From Pomphorhynchus laevis (Eukaryota; Acanthocephala; Palaeacanthocephala; Echinorhynchida; Pomphorhynchidae), in assembly GCA_012934845.2 (NCBI GenBank), contig WNNJ02001998.1, positions 1-64,000 on the forward strand: DNA of 64,000 nucleotides, given 5' to 3'. Below are positions 1 to 15,200 of the stretch, one piece after another (position 1 is the stretch's first letter; every line of letters begins with the position of its first letter). Below the pieces are notes generated by a model that searched no databases, was not told the origin of the DNA, and worked only from the letters and a program-made list of their open reading frames with translations. Both the position numbers and the translations under genes were made by a program.

Positions 1-141
1 ATTTTAATTATTTTATTCGTAATAAAGAAATTAGGATATAAAGACGCTGTAAAATAAATTATTTTATAAATTATTTTATAAAAATATATAATCATAATAT
101 GAAAATAAGGCACATAATATCCTATCTTTAGTTATCAGTAC

Positions 142-204
142 CTTGTCAGCAAAATGAGCGAAAAGGCAATCGAAAACTCCTAGGTCGTTAATCTCATCGT
201 AATG
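142..204 (-). CDS. CFAP47: CFAP47 exon 27 of window
   Basis: 21 codons, phase 0 at both ends, HYDEINDLGVFDCLFAHFAD then K; donor GTACTG. The gene continues past the left edge. Confidence 0.7.
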
Positions 205-3200
205 CTAAAATGAATTTATTTAAGATTATCAGATTAAAAAGTAAACAATCAGTAAAGTTTGATGAAAATAAAAAATTATTTATTTTTATTATTTTCGAAT
301 TCCTCCTTCAATTAGTGTAAATAAAAAATTAATATTTACCAATTTCTCAAATTATTCTTTCAATTTGAATCATTTATTGATTACTAATGATCTTATCAGC
401 TATTTAATAAACAATATAAATAATATTAAATAATATTATTAAATAATAATATTAATATTAATATTAATATTAATAATAATATTATTATAATATATTATTA
501 TAATATTTTATATATTATATAATATATTCAACTTTAATTACCCTATTTGATGCAAAAAAATATAAACTTATCCAGAATCATTAATCAATTTTTATAATAA
601 ATTTTCAAGTTAGCTTAGAAAATAATGGACAAATCGAAAAAATAAAATAAAAATAAAACGATCAACACTTTTTGAATTTGTATACAATAGAAATTAAACA
701 AATTAAATTAAAAAATTTTATAAAATTAAAATTAAATTAAAAAACATAATTTACATACATATCGTTCACAAAGAGATAATAGCATAATTGCATAACTATA
801 AACAAAATTACTTGATATATAAAATATATCAAGTGCTTCAATATCCACGTTTACCTTATAGGCAGACATTTCTTAGTCAACATGTCAACAAACCTGCAAT
901 TCAACTCTTTCTAAATGAAAGAGTTGAATTGGATTTGACTGGCATCAAATAATTGCAAAGGTCATAATTTATCTGGTGAATTTAGATAAGTATCCGCTAT
1001 TAGCATATAGCATTCCAATAAAAAATTCAAACAAATAAATACGTACGTTTATGAGTTTTGCCAACGCACGACATTCAGATATATCTTTTATTTTACTTGG
1101 AATTTGGATTTTCATAATATAGTCATTTACATTTAATCCTGCTTCATATTGAAAGCTGTGTATTTCTAAATTAATAAGAGGCAAAATAAATTGTTCGCGT
1201 AAAATCAGAAACAATTTGAAACAATTTTACGTAAATGTTAATTTAATCAATACATATTAAAGGCAATATATCCGTAATACGAAAAAATCAATAATTGAAT
1301 AAATTAGATTAATTTATGATGTTATATCTCAAAACAGTTGCAAGTCAAATTATTTGATGCTATATCTTAGAGTTGTAAGAAATTACATCATCCGTTTGTC
1401 AAAATTTAAAATTATCTAATTAAATTTGAAATTTTTAAATTTTGCTATCAAAATTTTAAATTCTCTATGATTACTATTATGATTATTACTTAATCATAAT
1501 TAAAACCATATGTGTAATAAGCAAAAATATCAAAAGATACGCGTATAAATTATTATTGATATAATAATATTAAAGATACAAAAGATACACGTATATCTTT
1601 TGTAATCTTTAAATTCTCTAATGATATGAGAATTCTCTTAAAATTCTGTAAATTCTCTTATACACGTATATAATATGAATATTATTTTATAAAATATTTT
1701 TTATATTTCATTGCCTTGAAATATAAATAAATATTATTACTAAAAAGTTATCTTTATTTTCCAATTGAAAACAATAATGAAGGTAGAATAATTTTAAGAA
1801 AGAACATCCTTATTTAATTTTGATACTTACTAGCATGATAACCTTTCCATTTGATTTCAATTTTAGCAATGCAAAATAATATAAAAATCTATACCATTGT
1901 TTTTGCTATTGACATCCAAGGACACCAAAATGCTCTTATCGATGTCGTTAACTTCTGTTACAATCAGATTAAATCTTTCTTTTTTGTTCATCTCAAGCGC
2001 ATATGCTAATCCGATTATTTCAACTTCACCGAAATTGTTTGACCAAATATTTTCCCTTGATTTCAGACAAAAGTCAATTAATGCTGAAATTAGAAACTTA
2101 GCATTTCATTTTGAAATTGACAAATTCAATAAAATATTAAAATAAAGATATCAATGCAATTAGAGTGTTCATTTATTTTCAATTTTTAGAAAAAGAATAA
2201 GTGATTAACTGTTATTGATTAGGGATCAATAATAATTGATTCTTAATCAATTATTATTGATCTTAAGGAGAGTTAGGAAGCTACTGATCTACAATATTAA
2301 AGCAATAAATAATTTTTTATTGAATAAAATTTAAATTTATCAAATTAAAAGTATAGTCCTTGTATAAAATGAAATGTTATAAATAGGTAAATTAAGTTAG
2401 TATTCCTTATAACTAAAAAGCTACAAAGAGCGATAGATGCTACATCCATCGCTACATCTATAGCTACATCTATTGCTAAAAACCATCTTTTAGCTACAAA
2501 CTTCACTTATTATTTTTTATTATTTTTGTTATTTACGACTATGGTGTAAAAACATCAAAAACAATATAAAAAACATGATAAATGTCTTCTGACATTTGTC
2601 TTCTGACATTTATATTATTTTATTGTTAACACAATAACACACAGTGTTATTACTAAACACATAATATTTCCTGCATTAAAAATATCGAAATGCTTACCCA
2701 ACGATTCGTTTGTTTTCAGGTCGAAATCGTTACTTTCAATGCTCGCTCTTAAAAATCAAAAGTTAAAGGTAAAAATTGATTTCGAAAACTTCAGTGTGTA
2801 TTGTGGTGCAATACAATTTGGAATTTTATTAATCAGCAAACCATAAATTAAAACAAGAACTTATAAATGAAATTATTTTAAAATTATTTTAATTTTTTTT
2901 AAAATTAAAATTAAATTTTAATTTTTAATTTAAAAATTTATTTATGAAATTTAAATTTAATAATTAAATTTAATTTATGACATATTTTTATATTATTTGC
3001 TTCGATGAGCACAAATATATATCAAATAGCATTAAATTTGATCCAATAGGACAATGTACACATATTTCGTGAACGCATCGGATCAAAAGCAAAAGTAAAT
3101 AAAAAGTCAGTGAATGACTTTTCACAGAGGCTTTAAATATAAAAAATATATTTAGAATATATATAGAATATTTAAAAATATACAAATTATTACAAAATTT

Positions 3201-6200
3201 GCATCAAATTTATATTCGATTTTATAAGCGATTGTTGTCATAAAAGGTAAAGTAAAAATTACATAGAAATTGGTTTATCGAAAGTGGATCAATTTTATTT
3301 GAAGTCATTAATAAATATAAATTCTGTCCACTTAAATTATTTTATAGAAAATATTTATATAATAATTGGCATGTATGATCTGTAACAATTATTAAAAAAT
3401 GTGTATAACTTAGCAAACAATATATAAAATTATATATTATATAATTATATTATATAATTATATATTATATATTATAAAATTATATTTATCTTAATATAAA
3501 TTAGTAATTTATATAAAGTTTTTTAATGGCTAATTTATTAAACAGAATTATTAGTAACAGAATTATCATCCCCACAAACGCATGTCTTAAACGCGAAACT
3601 AATATGTCTTTAACTAATTTATTAAATTAATAATATATAAATATTATTATTTAAAAAAAGTAATATTATATTAATATTATATAATTATATATTATATATT
3701 ATAAAATTATATTTATCTTAATATAAATTATAATTTATCAAAGTTTTTTAATGACTAATTTATTAAATTAATAATATATAAATATTATTATTTAAAAAAG
3801 TAATATTATATAAAGTGACTACAATACAAGACATATGAATTACGACTTTTGTACACTTACCGCGATATTTCTATCATTCTGACATTTCAGATTAACACGA
3901 AGAAACCATATGTTTGGAAATTCACTAATTCTATAGTCTAATATTGATTTAAATAATAGAAAATCTAAAAACAATTATTAATTTTATTATCACGAAATAC
4001 AAACAAAATGATATACTTTTATGATTAGCTCAGTTCTTAGCTCACCATAAAAGAGGCCGAAACCTGGTAGCATAGCAGTTCCTCCTGATGAGCTCTAATT
4101 CTTATTCTGATACAAGGTCTGTTATTTATTAGTCAATTCATAAAAATGACGTTTATTTTAAATTTCAATTTTTTATTTTAACTTGATTTAAATTATAAAA
4201 AATCTAAAAACAATTATTTATTTTATTATTTAATTATTAAATTTTGATTTAGCATTATTATGTTTTGTTTATTTTGTAATTATATTAAATACGTAGACTC
4301 AGTTAGCTGATTTGATTTATGGAGTGATTAAAATGTATACACTTAGCGTGAAGTGGCTATTGAAACTGTATTATTAGTTACGACAATAACCAATTTGTTG
4401 GTTATATTAAATACGTAGACTCAGTTAGCTGATTTGATTTGTTGAAATAATAAACAAATTATCTTAATTTCAATATTTAGAATTAACAAATATTTTAAAT
4501 TTGACATTAAACTTTGCATTAAATTGAAAAGATGTGTATAATGATTTCACGTTGAATATATGTAACGGAATGAATACAAAAATACCTAACTATCAACAAT
4601 ATACAATAAAATTACCTTTGAATATTTGGAAGGGTATCTCGATCGTGAAGTAGCTGAACAGAGAACGAACAATCCGGCTTCAGGTTTGATACCAGCATTT
4701 TTATATTGACAACTTGGTACATATTGATATCGAAACGAAAATTAGGCTAGAAGAAAATCAAAAAAGTATAGTTCTTCCATTAATACTAAAGTTAAAAGCA
4801 TAGAAATCGTACTTTTGGATAAACGATAACACTTTTTTAGATTTTCTTATAAAACCTATTTAAACTTATATGATATGTGTATTTTATGAAAACATATTTT
4901 AGGTAAAATATTCGCGAATATTTAAGTTAAATGAACGTAAAACGTGTTAAATTTTATTTTATCTAAATATCACGCAAGTGCACTATTGATAAAATTAATA
5001 GTGTAGAATATTAATAATATTCTATAATATTATATTAATATTATATTAATATTTTCTTAAATCATATTTTATTATTACTCATTATTACCAATTAAATAAA
5101 TTCAGTCGCAAAATTTTAATTAAAATTTATTATAATCGATTAAACAAATATTTATCTCAAAGTAGATATAAAACACGCTTTAAACACGCTTAAATATTTA
5201 AAGAATCTATTAAATTAAAGTAAAAACAGCGGCTCAGCTTTGTGAGCTGAGCCGCTTTATTGCTCAATTTGTACTAAATTTAGAAGAAGCAGGTTAAATT
5301 ATTCTTGCTTAAATTATTACTCATTAATATTACAATTATTATTTTTAATTATAATTATTTTCAATTATTATTTTTTTATTATACTTTTTTTTTAGCCAAA
5401 AGGATTTATACATTTAAGGTTGCCCGCAAATGGGCCCTGTATTATACCAGTTTTTATATGAATTTTGTGTTGATCGTGGTATGCGGAACGCCAGCGAGCA
5501 CATCTTTGCGAGGGAGACTTCTATTTGGCGACGTAACTTCGCTATGTTTTCCGCGTATGAGCGATTCCCTCTAGCGGTAGCCGATGCTGCTACCCGCTTC
5601 AGCACTGCACTCATTTCAACTCCAGTACCTCCGGAAGAGGAAATTATCAAGGGAGCAAATCCAGCTCGTTCGAATGTGTTTACACGCTCTACATACTTCG
5701 CACGCTTTCTATTCTCGTCATACACAGATGTGCTCTCTGGGCTGCGTGAGGCATTTGACGGAGCGTGGATGTTGAAAATTGAGACGTCAAAGAACGTCCG
5801 CTCTGTCGGGATACCAAATAACCCAGTACAAGCCAAGTCTAGACGAGCATTGCGGTCTTTGCAAGTAGATGCCGTTTTAAATGAAATAATTTGATTCTAT
5901 TGGTGTCAGCAGAGGCTCGGTTACGATATTTTGACTTGCACCTGATAACAAGTTTCGCAGGAGATCACGAATCGCATTGTGTCTGATTATTGTCTTGCCA
6001 GATAGACGACAAGAGAGAGTTTGAGTAACAGAATTATCCTCCCCACAAACGCATGTCTTAAACGCGAAACTAATTCATTAATCTGTCTTTAACTAATTTA
6101 TTAAATTAATAATATATAAATATTATTATTTAAAAAAAGTAATATTATATTAATATTATATAATTATATATTATATATTATAAAATTATATTTATCTTAA

Positions 6201-9200
6201 TATAAATTAGTAATTTATACAAAGTTTTTTAATGACTAATTTATTAAATTAATAATATATAAATATTATTATTTAAAAAAGTAATATTATATAAAGTGAC
6301 TACAATACAAGACATATGAATTACGACTTTTGTACACTTACCGCGATATTTCTATCATTCTGACATTTCAGATTAACACGAAGAAACCATATGTTTGGAA
6401 ATTCACTAATTCTATAGTCTAATATTGATTTACCCACAGCGATTAAAGCCATGGCATTAGTTTTAAAACTCTCAAGATTTAGAGTTGTGTTAATATTCAA
6501 ATGGAATTGTTCATTTGGCTGGATATATGATCTTGTCTCTTCAGTATCAATAATTTCAAATCTATTATTGGGGTCATTGATAATACGTGTGTGTAAAGGA
6601 GCATGAATGCCGGTTCTATTGTAAACATTAATCTTAATAAAGTACGCAAAAATACTTTAGAAAAATGTCGAGAATAAATATAAATATTAATATTTATAAT
6701 AAATTAATTAATATTTAATATTATTAATATTAAATATTAATTTAAATAATTAGAACATAAGATGATAAAATTTTATAAAATCATATCTAATTTAATAATC
6801 AAACAATTTAAATGTTTTCAATTTGAATACAAACATTCACATTTCAATAGTTTAGTTGTTTTAAATAAAAAATATTATAAAATGCAGTATAATAGTCGAC
6901 TTACTATATTTAATCTACAAATGTTATCTATATTATAAATATAGTTAGCAGCTGAGCGACGGCATACCGTCGCTCAGCTGCTAACGCACAGCTCGCCGCC
7001 GCTACATCGTACGCGGCTAATGTTAAAGACCGGAAGTACAAGAGCAGGGTCGAAGCAGCGGGGTATATATTCTCAGCCGCTGTAGTGGAGTCGTTTGGGG
7101 GATGGAATGAAGAGGGAAACAGGGTCATTAAACGGGTTGCAAATAACATGAGCCGGACAAGCGGAGTCAGATACGCCGTGACGATCTCGCATTTATACCA
7201 GCGCATCTCTATTGCAATAATGAGAGGCAACGCCAAAGCAATGCTAGCGTCACTTGACCAGATCCCAATATCGACATTTGATGGTGGACACCAGGAAACA
7301 TGTGAACCCGGGAAACGCCTCTTCGAGCCAGACTCTTGTGCTTCGAGCCGAACTCGTGATGTGATGGGACTACCGGTTTGCAAAGATAACAACAAGAACC
7401 ATACCCCAATGAATGAGTACGACGAAATAATTCCCGTGTCATGCATGACTGAGATAGTGCACCAAATTCCCGATACACTGCCAATAATCCAGGCCATCCC
7501 GATTTCTAACATACAAATAATGCCCCAGCAACCTATCCAAACGATCATGATCATTGAAAAGCCGCGTACGACAACTGCGAAGATCGATATCGACAATGTT
7601 TTATGTGCAAATGTAGACGGATCCAATTACAGGTCCACCAATTAATAAAAATGAAAAAGAAAAAAAAAATCAAATTGACAAGAAACATGTAAAGGACGCA
7701 ATATGTCAGGCTTATTGCTAGCATTGCGGACAATGAATTTCGGTTTTAAATTATCGGTTTTAAATTATCGAAGAATATCGGTTTTAATGGACAAGATATA
7801 TATAAGGCAAATTATCGGTTTTAAATTATCGAACAATATCGGTTTTAATGGACAAGATATATATAAGGCAAATACATAAGGCAAAGAAAGCAATCTTTCT
7901 TCTTTAATGAAGAAAGATTAGTCGGACTTCCCGATAAAGAGGAGTTAAATTGAAATGAGTTGTTTAAAGATATGAAAGGAGGACAATAAGCGAATGTCAA
8001 TAGGAAGACAGTTTTATGCAAGTGTTTCCGAAACATTGCATGCGTGAAGGCCATAATTGACGTGTAATATTTAGGTATGGCTAATAGACTTGTGCGACTG
8101 GATCGTAAAGTTAAAGAATATATGTGAACTGAGTCGTAGGAAAGCAGTTTAAGATATGATGGTGAGTCGGATGAACGGAAACGAAAAAACACGAAATAGT
8201 TAGCGTATTGTGACATGCTAAGTGACAATATGACTTACCTTTGTGGGTCACAATGCTAAACTTCTTTGTGTTGTGTGATTGGAACAGAGAAAGAAACCTT
8301 TTCAAAAATACACACTTCATTGGGTAACAACAGAGTAGACTTTATTTTAGGTCGCAAATGTGGACAGAGCAACTTACACGTCCACCAATAAAAAACAATG
8401 CAAAAAATTAAGGGATTACATTGGATTTGTAAGCTTCGAAAGGTAGCTTATTCTGTTTGATGACTGTGCCGGCTAAATTGATATCTTGCGATAAATGGAG
8501 ATGTGTGGAATGTAGAGCAGAGATGTAGAAAAGAGTTCGAAGATGTTTGGAAGAGGTAAAGTGGACGTTTTCTTATCGCTTTTAATATTTTTTCTAGGGA
8601 CTTTAGAAACAAAATCACTAAAAATGTACATCTTTGTAGTACAAAGATGCAAAAAAGGAGAATTACAAAAAATAAAAACAAACAAAACAAAAAATGAAAA
8701 TGGAAATAACAAAATAGGAGAAAACCAAAACATTTCAAACAATAAATTGAAAACCGATTTATATTAAAAAAAATGTAATATAAAAATTTGGAGCAAAACA
8801 AAATAAAAACGTAAAATTATTAAATATTAAAAAAGTAAAAATCAAGGGCTTTCGTTTATTTTAATTTAAGATTAAGTCGGCTTTATAGCCAACCATTAAG
8901 TTATCCTTAGTTTGTTCCATGGAATCCCAACATACTTCCGTTCTTTTAAAGGACCAAAAATATGAATTTTATAAGTTATGGTCTTATATAAAGTCTATTT
9001 AACCGCTTACTTTGAAAATTGGTTTTCTCTTAAAGTGTGAATTATTAAGCCCTTACGTTTTTCATCTCGACCAAATCGGAGCAAATCAAATTGTTTCGCA
9101 AAAACAATAAGCTAGCAGCAGCTACTTTCTAAGTGTTTGGGGTATTTAAAGACTAAGTAACAACATTAGATTTTAATTCAACTTTTTGAAAAACTGATAT

Positions 9201-12200
9201 TTTTAAAGTTTTGTTTGGTATTGTTTGATATAAATGCGAGAAATGGAGATGTGGGATGTAGAAGAGGAATTCGAAACTTAATGTCTGGATGATGTATAGT
9301 GGACGTGGAATAAGTGGAGATGAATAGTGAAGATTAATGTTAGCGATGTAGATGCGAGGTGAAGAGTCATGTGAAAAGTGGATTTGTGTAGTTTAAGAGT
9401 GGATGCAGTTTAAGATGTAGATGAGAGGTGAAGAAAGGATGAGTTAGGAGGATTAGAGAGTTAAGGTGGAAAGTTTGTGGAAAATAAGAGTGTAGATATG
9501 GATATTATATAGTGAGTGAAAATTAGAGTGAAAGTTGGAGTGAAGCATGCAGATAAAGGATATTTGTGAAAAGTGGATGTGGAAAGTTGAGTTAAGGAGT
9601 AGACATGGAGAATGGTGGCGGTAAAGGATGGTGATGAACTTGCGAATAGGTTGGCAAGACATATGTAAGGAATGGAATATGTCAGTTTTATTGTTAACAT
9701 TTCCGTCAATGAATTTTGGTTTTAATGAATTTATAAGCCAGAAGGACCGATGTGAAATAAAGAAATGTCAGGTCAGACTCTGACGAGGGCGAGGCGTTGG
9801 ATTGAAATGAGCTGTTTAAAGGTGTCAAAGAAAGAAGCTGAGCAAATATCAATAGGAAGGCGGTTCCATGCAAATGGCTTAGAAACATGGTATGCGCGGA
9901 GGCCTTAATTAGTGTAATATCGAGGAATTGCTTATAGACTTATGTGAGTGGATCGTAGAGTTAGAGGAGATATATGGACTAAGTAATAGGAAGGATGTTT
10001 AAGATACGAAGGTGAGTTGTATGTACGGAAACGAAAAACAAAGAAGTAATAAGCGCATTGTGACGCTTTGAGAAATGCTGGGCTAATTGAGAAGCAACAG
10101 TTGGCAATATGATCAAGAGGTTTGAGGCGTAATATGTGTGAATAACTAGTTGAAGATGGCGTAGTAATACAATTAGCAATAAATGTATAGATATGTGTAT
10201 TATAAAACATATGTGGTTGAAGAATTCAACGATCGAACGTCATCGATTATTACACGTTAAATAAATTGTTATCAATATCTACTAAAATATCAAGAAAATT
10301 ATTTATTTAAATAATTATTATAAAATATTATAACAATTATAAGAAAATAGTGAACAAACATGTACAAAAATAATAAGCAAGAATATTAAGCTATAAAATT
10401 AGGCCAATTGAGAAGTTATAGATGGTTAGAATTGCAATCAAAGCGTCGTAGGCGTAATAAGATACGTGCGCATGTGCAAAAACGAGTTAAAGAGGACGTA
10501 ATATGGTTTTGGGTGAGTTGACTAGTAAACTGCAATAGTCAAGTTGCAGGAAGAGAAGTGGGGAAATCAGTTGTCTGCAGATTGCGGATTAACTATTCTA
10601 CGAATACGTCGAAGGTCATCGAGAAGAAAAATCAGGGACAAACCCTTTTGCGAACAAAGAGTAAAAGAGACAGATTGTTATCAAAAGAAATACCAAGAAA
10701 TTTCAAATGGTCGGCGATAGGGAGAGGTTTACGTTAAATAAATTGTTATCAATATCTACTAAAATATTAAGAAAATTATTTATTTAAATAATTATTATAA
10801 AATATTGCAACAATTATAAGAAAATAGTGAACAAAAATGTACAAAAATAATAAGCAAGAATATTAAGCTATAATATTATATATTAAATATATATTAAATA
10901 ATAATATTATAGTTTATTACATAATAAAATGTAATATTTACGAACAAAAATTTTATAACGATAACATGTCAGTTATAAATGAAATCTATATTGAATGCTG
11001 CTATTGAATAAATGACCAAAATATAACGTAAAATAACTTGTTTGCTATTTAATAATTAAATAATTAATTATTTATTGTAAAATAAAAAAGCATTAACACC
11101 AAATAACATTGAGTAGATGTGATATCATTTATTTTCTATACCGAATACCTTATGAAATCATTTTATCACAATATAATCACTTCATGAAACCACGATACAT
11201 ATAATTCAGTCTTTATACCTGCGCTGTAACCGTTTCGCCCAGACATCCGCTAAACATACATTTATTTGAATCAAAGTATATTGATTTAAATTGACAGAGT
11301 ATCAACGATAACTGCAAGCAGTCCATTTCGGCAATGTCCTCAGTAGTATAGTAGCTGGGAAAAAAAGTAATTTCGAAAAAGAGCTTGATAGCAGATGATA
11401 TTTCATATATGCTTTTTGGTGAATTCGTACCATATAGGAGTCGAAGGTTCTAAAACGGAGTTTTTAAAATTAAAATTCGCAAAAGCATTAAAATATATAA
11501 AAGCATTAAAATATCTAAACCTTTATATCAAGGTTTAGAATTTTATTATATACAATTAGAAAAGATTTAATAAATCTAGCGCATTTAACAGATACATAAC
11601 AATAAAAAATTAGAAAAGATTTTATTTGTTAAATGCATAATTATAACGAAAAATAATATTATATGTTATATAATATTTTTAACATTTTTATTAACATAAA
11701 AATGTATGTTATATAAATGTATAAATATGTAAATAATATATTCATAATATTATAAAATTCATAATATTATAAATAAAAAGGAATAAAGTATATTAATATA
11801 TTTAATTTATTATTTATATAAATTATTAAATAAAATTAATAAATTTAAAACAATAAAATAATAGTTTAATTAAAATAATAGTTTTATATAAATATGGAAC
11901 TTAAAGTCAGCGATACAATGTCTAAATTTTGACAGATGCATAATGATTTGATAAATTTCAATTTAAAATAGACAAAATTTGTAACACAGTCCTATACTTC
12001 CGTATAATAGGATTGGTTAACTGCTTATTCTAGTTTATTGATGCTATCAATTGTTTTCAGTTGCGATGAAAAAAATTCTATTTGTGATCGAATTGTCCAT
12101 GAAATGTATTCAAATTTTTTCAAACAATGCCATTTGTGATCGCATTGTTTGGTAATGATTCATTTATAATGACACATTTTCAGTTATTAGGACTTTCAAA

Positions 12201-15200
12201 TCATTTAATAAAGTTGAAATTAAATTGGTCTTGTTATATTTTAAAATAAAATATTTTGAAATTTAAATACGTAAAATGTTTTAAATATTTTTTATATTTG
12301 ATATCATTTCTAGGTTTTCTATGCTATTTCTATATTTATTTCTAGATTAAATATTTATTGCTGGTTGCATTTTAGATCTCAACTAGCAACGGAGAGATAT
12401 TAAATATTATACAAATAATTTTGAAATCTACAAATTATTTAAATATAAAATACTTATTTATTTTATTTTTATTACAATCCAATTCTTTAGATGTTTAAAC
12501 TTCTTTCATCGATAAAAGTAAAATATTATTTGTGATATACTATTAAAACGCAATTTATATTTAAATTGATTAACATTTGATTAACAAATTGATTTAACAT
12601 TTTCATTTTTTTGGTTCCATTCTATAAATAATTACAATTAAAAAAAGAATATTTTCAAGAAGTAATATTGTTACGCTATAACCGAATGAAAAATGCAATT
12701 TTTGGAATATTAATTTTATTTCATTTGGGTAAACCGGAGTCTACCGAATGTGTTTGTTCGAAAAAATTGCCGAATGTGCTTGTTCAAAAAATTTCAAATG
12801 GTTAAAGATTTCATTTTCTTAGTTATTTTAGTTAAAATAGTTTTATTTTCTATTTTTGTTTAATATAATGTGTTTAAAAACATTTGCTGAAACTGTTAGC
12901 TATCTAATATCATATCATTAAATACAACTTAGAAATTTATTTACAAAGTTTGGAATATAGCTTATTAGCAATTCAAGCGTTCGTTGTAATAGATCAGAAC
13001 CGCAATCTGAAAGCAAATTTAACAAAAAGTGATTTGAAATTGTCTTAACTTACCATTGTTAGCCTTACTTAGGTCGTTTAATATTTCATTGTAATTAAAG
13101 TTGACCTAATTATAAAATTTTAAACTAATGATAAAAATTATCTAATTTGAGTGTCCTTGAAAATATTTTGATATTTGCTACATCAAAATTAAACAAATTT
13201 AGATTAATAAAATTAGATTCAAAAATTTAGATTCAAAAATTATCTAATAATTAGCATTTATTTTTAATAATTAAATATTTGATAATATTTAATGTATTTT
13301 ATAAGAACTTTAAGTTATGTATGATTTAAGACGCTATGCCCATGCTACCACGTTAGCAAATTCTCGTAGATGCCTTTTTAAATATATCACAAGGCAGCCG
13401 AAACGACTGATGGTAATTCATTCTACTGATGAGTGCTGCCGGCTACCATCAGCTCGTCTATGAGTGATGGTGTAAATATTGCTATTAGATTAGATCACCG
13501 AAATGAAGGATTACTGTTTAATAATTAAGTCTATTTGATTATACGTGTTTGATCATACGTACTTGGATAGTATCGTGAATTCAACTTTATTTTAAAATTA
13601 CCATTTAACAGCAAGATGTAATTGGTATACGCAAATTTACTTAGAATGCCGTTAAATTATAATTATGAAGGTTTGCAATTATTAAAGTTTAATGCATTAT
13701 AATGCACAAATATATAATATCGATGAAAATTATATTTCATATACATCTTTGTTTTTTTCATCTAAAAAAACAAATGTATCTAATATATGTTGACATAAAA
13801 TATATCAACATAAAATGTTGATATATTTATATTGTTTGATTTTTCTTATAAAACAATATGCTTGAAAAGGAAAATATCACTGAATTATTGCTAAAATATA
13901 TTATATAATATATATTCTTGAATATTATAATAAATTTGAAACAAATAGCATTTCATTTATAATACACAAATATATAATATTGATGAAAATTTAATTTCAT
14001 CTACATATTTATAGTATCCATAAAAATACAAATGTATCTACCTAAAATGTTGATATATTTATATTGCATCTAATATACAATATGTTTGATAAGAAAAATA
14101 TCAGTGAAATATTGCTAAAACTGATAAATAATCACAAATTTTAAGATTTTTCAAATAAACAATGACGTCATCAGCATGTAATGACGTCATTCGCATGTAA
14201 TTTCAACAATCTTTAATATTTTAAGAAAACTAAATTATTTAAGATTTTTTAAATCAACACAATAATATTAAAAATAAATTAAAACAAATCAACACATAAA
14301 ATCACAATATTAAAAATTACAATATTAAAAATAAATTAAAACTCTTAAACGAAAACTTTTTATGGAAATATAATTAGATGAAATACACCATTAGCACGTG
14401 TTTGTCTCCGCTGCAATGTTAGATCGAGAAAAAGCAGCCGGAAGCTGATCACACTGCAGTTCCTCCGGATGATGACCTCTAATCCTTACTGTTACGCATT
14501 GTCTCTTATTCGAACTAATGAATTAATGTTAATTAATTATATACATTTCATTTTTATATGTAAATATATGATATGTAAATATAAATAAGTAGTTGTTTTT
14601 CTCTAACTTTCAAGAAAGTTCAATCAATTTATAAAAATTGACTTTTATTTAAAATTTCACTTTTAAATTGATATAAATATAAATTGTATAAAATCTTATT
14701 ATTATTTATTATATTTAATTATTTATTATTTATCGTTATTTTTATTTAAAATCATATGCCTATAATCATTGGCTTTTAATCATATATTTAATTATATACA
14801 ATCGTTTATAGATAATAATTTTAATAAATAATCGGTTAAAATTTAATAATTGGTTCAAACTTTTTAATAATCGGTTTAAATTTCAATTTTAAATTTTACC
14901 TTTGAAATTCTAAAATTATAAGAAAATAATTTGATTAAATAATAATTATAAAGCTAAATCACAATCGTATGTTATTTATTAGTTAATTCATAATAATTGA
15001 CTTTTATTTTGAATTTCAATTTTAGATTTTAACTTGATTTAAATTATATAAAATCTTATAACAACTATTTATTTTATTATTTAATTATTAAATTTTGATT
15101 AACTTAGATTTTAACTTAATATAAATATAAATTGTATAAAATCTTATGTTAATAAATAAAGCTATTTTTAAATAAATAAAGCTATTTCCAAATAAATAAA

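Noticed and set aside
418-520. Regular ATT repeats considered as a CRISPR-like or satellite array
   Set aside because: Simple microsatellite with no spacers or unit structure.
2988-3185. Minus-strand ORF reading CVHEICVHCPIGSNLMLFDI, looks like an ASH-domain exon
   Set aside because: Exons 21 and 22 join in phase without it, and no usable donor follows before the stop.
5430-5894. 154-codon plus-strand ORF
   Set aside because: Shadow of the minus-strand RLE nuclease fragment, which has clear homology.
6928-7626. 232-codon minus-strand ORF
   Set aside because: Antisense to the RLE fragment at 6986-7250 and without any recognisable motif.
12640-12750. Possible minus-strand exon TPVYPNEIKLIFQKLHFSFG between exons 18 and 19
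   Set aside because: Exons 18 and 19 join in phase directly and the CH domain reads through; no need for it.
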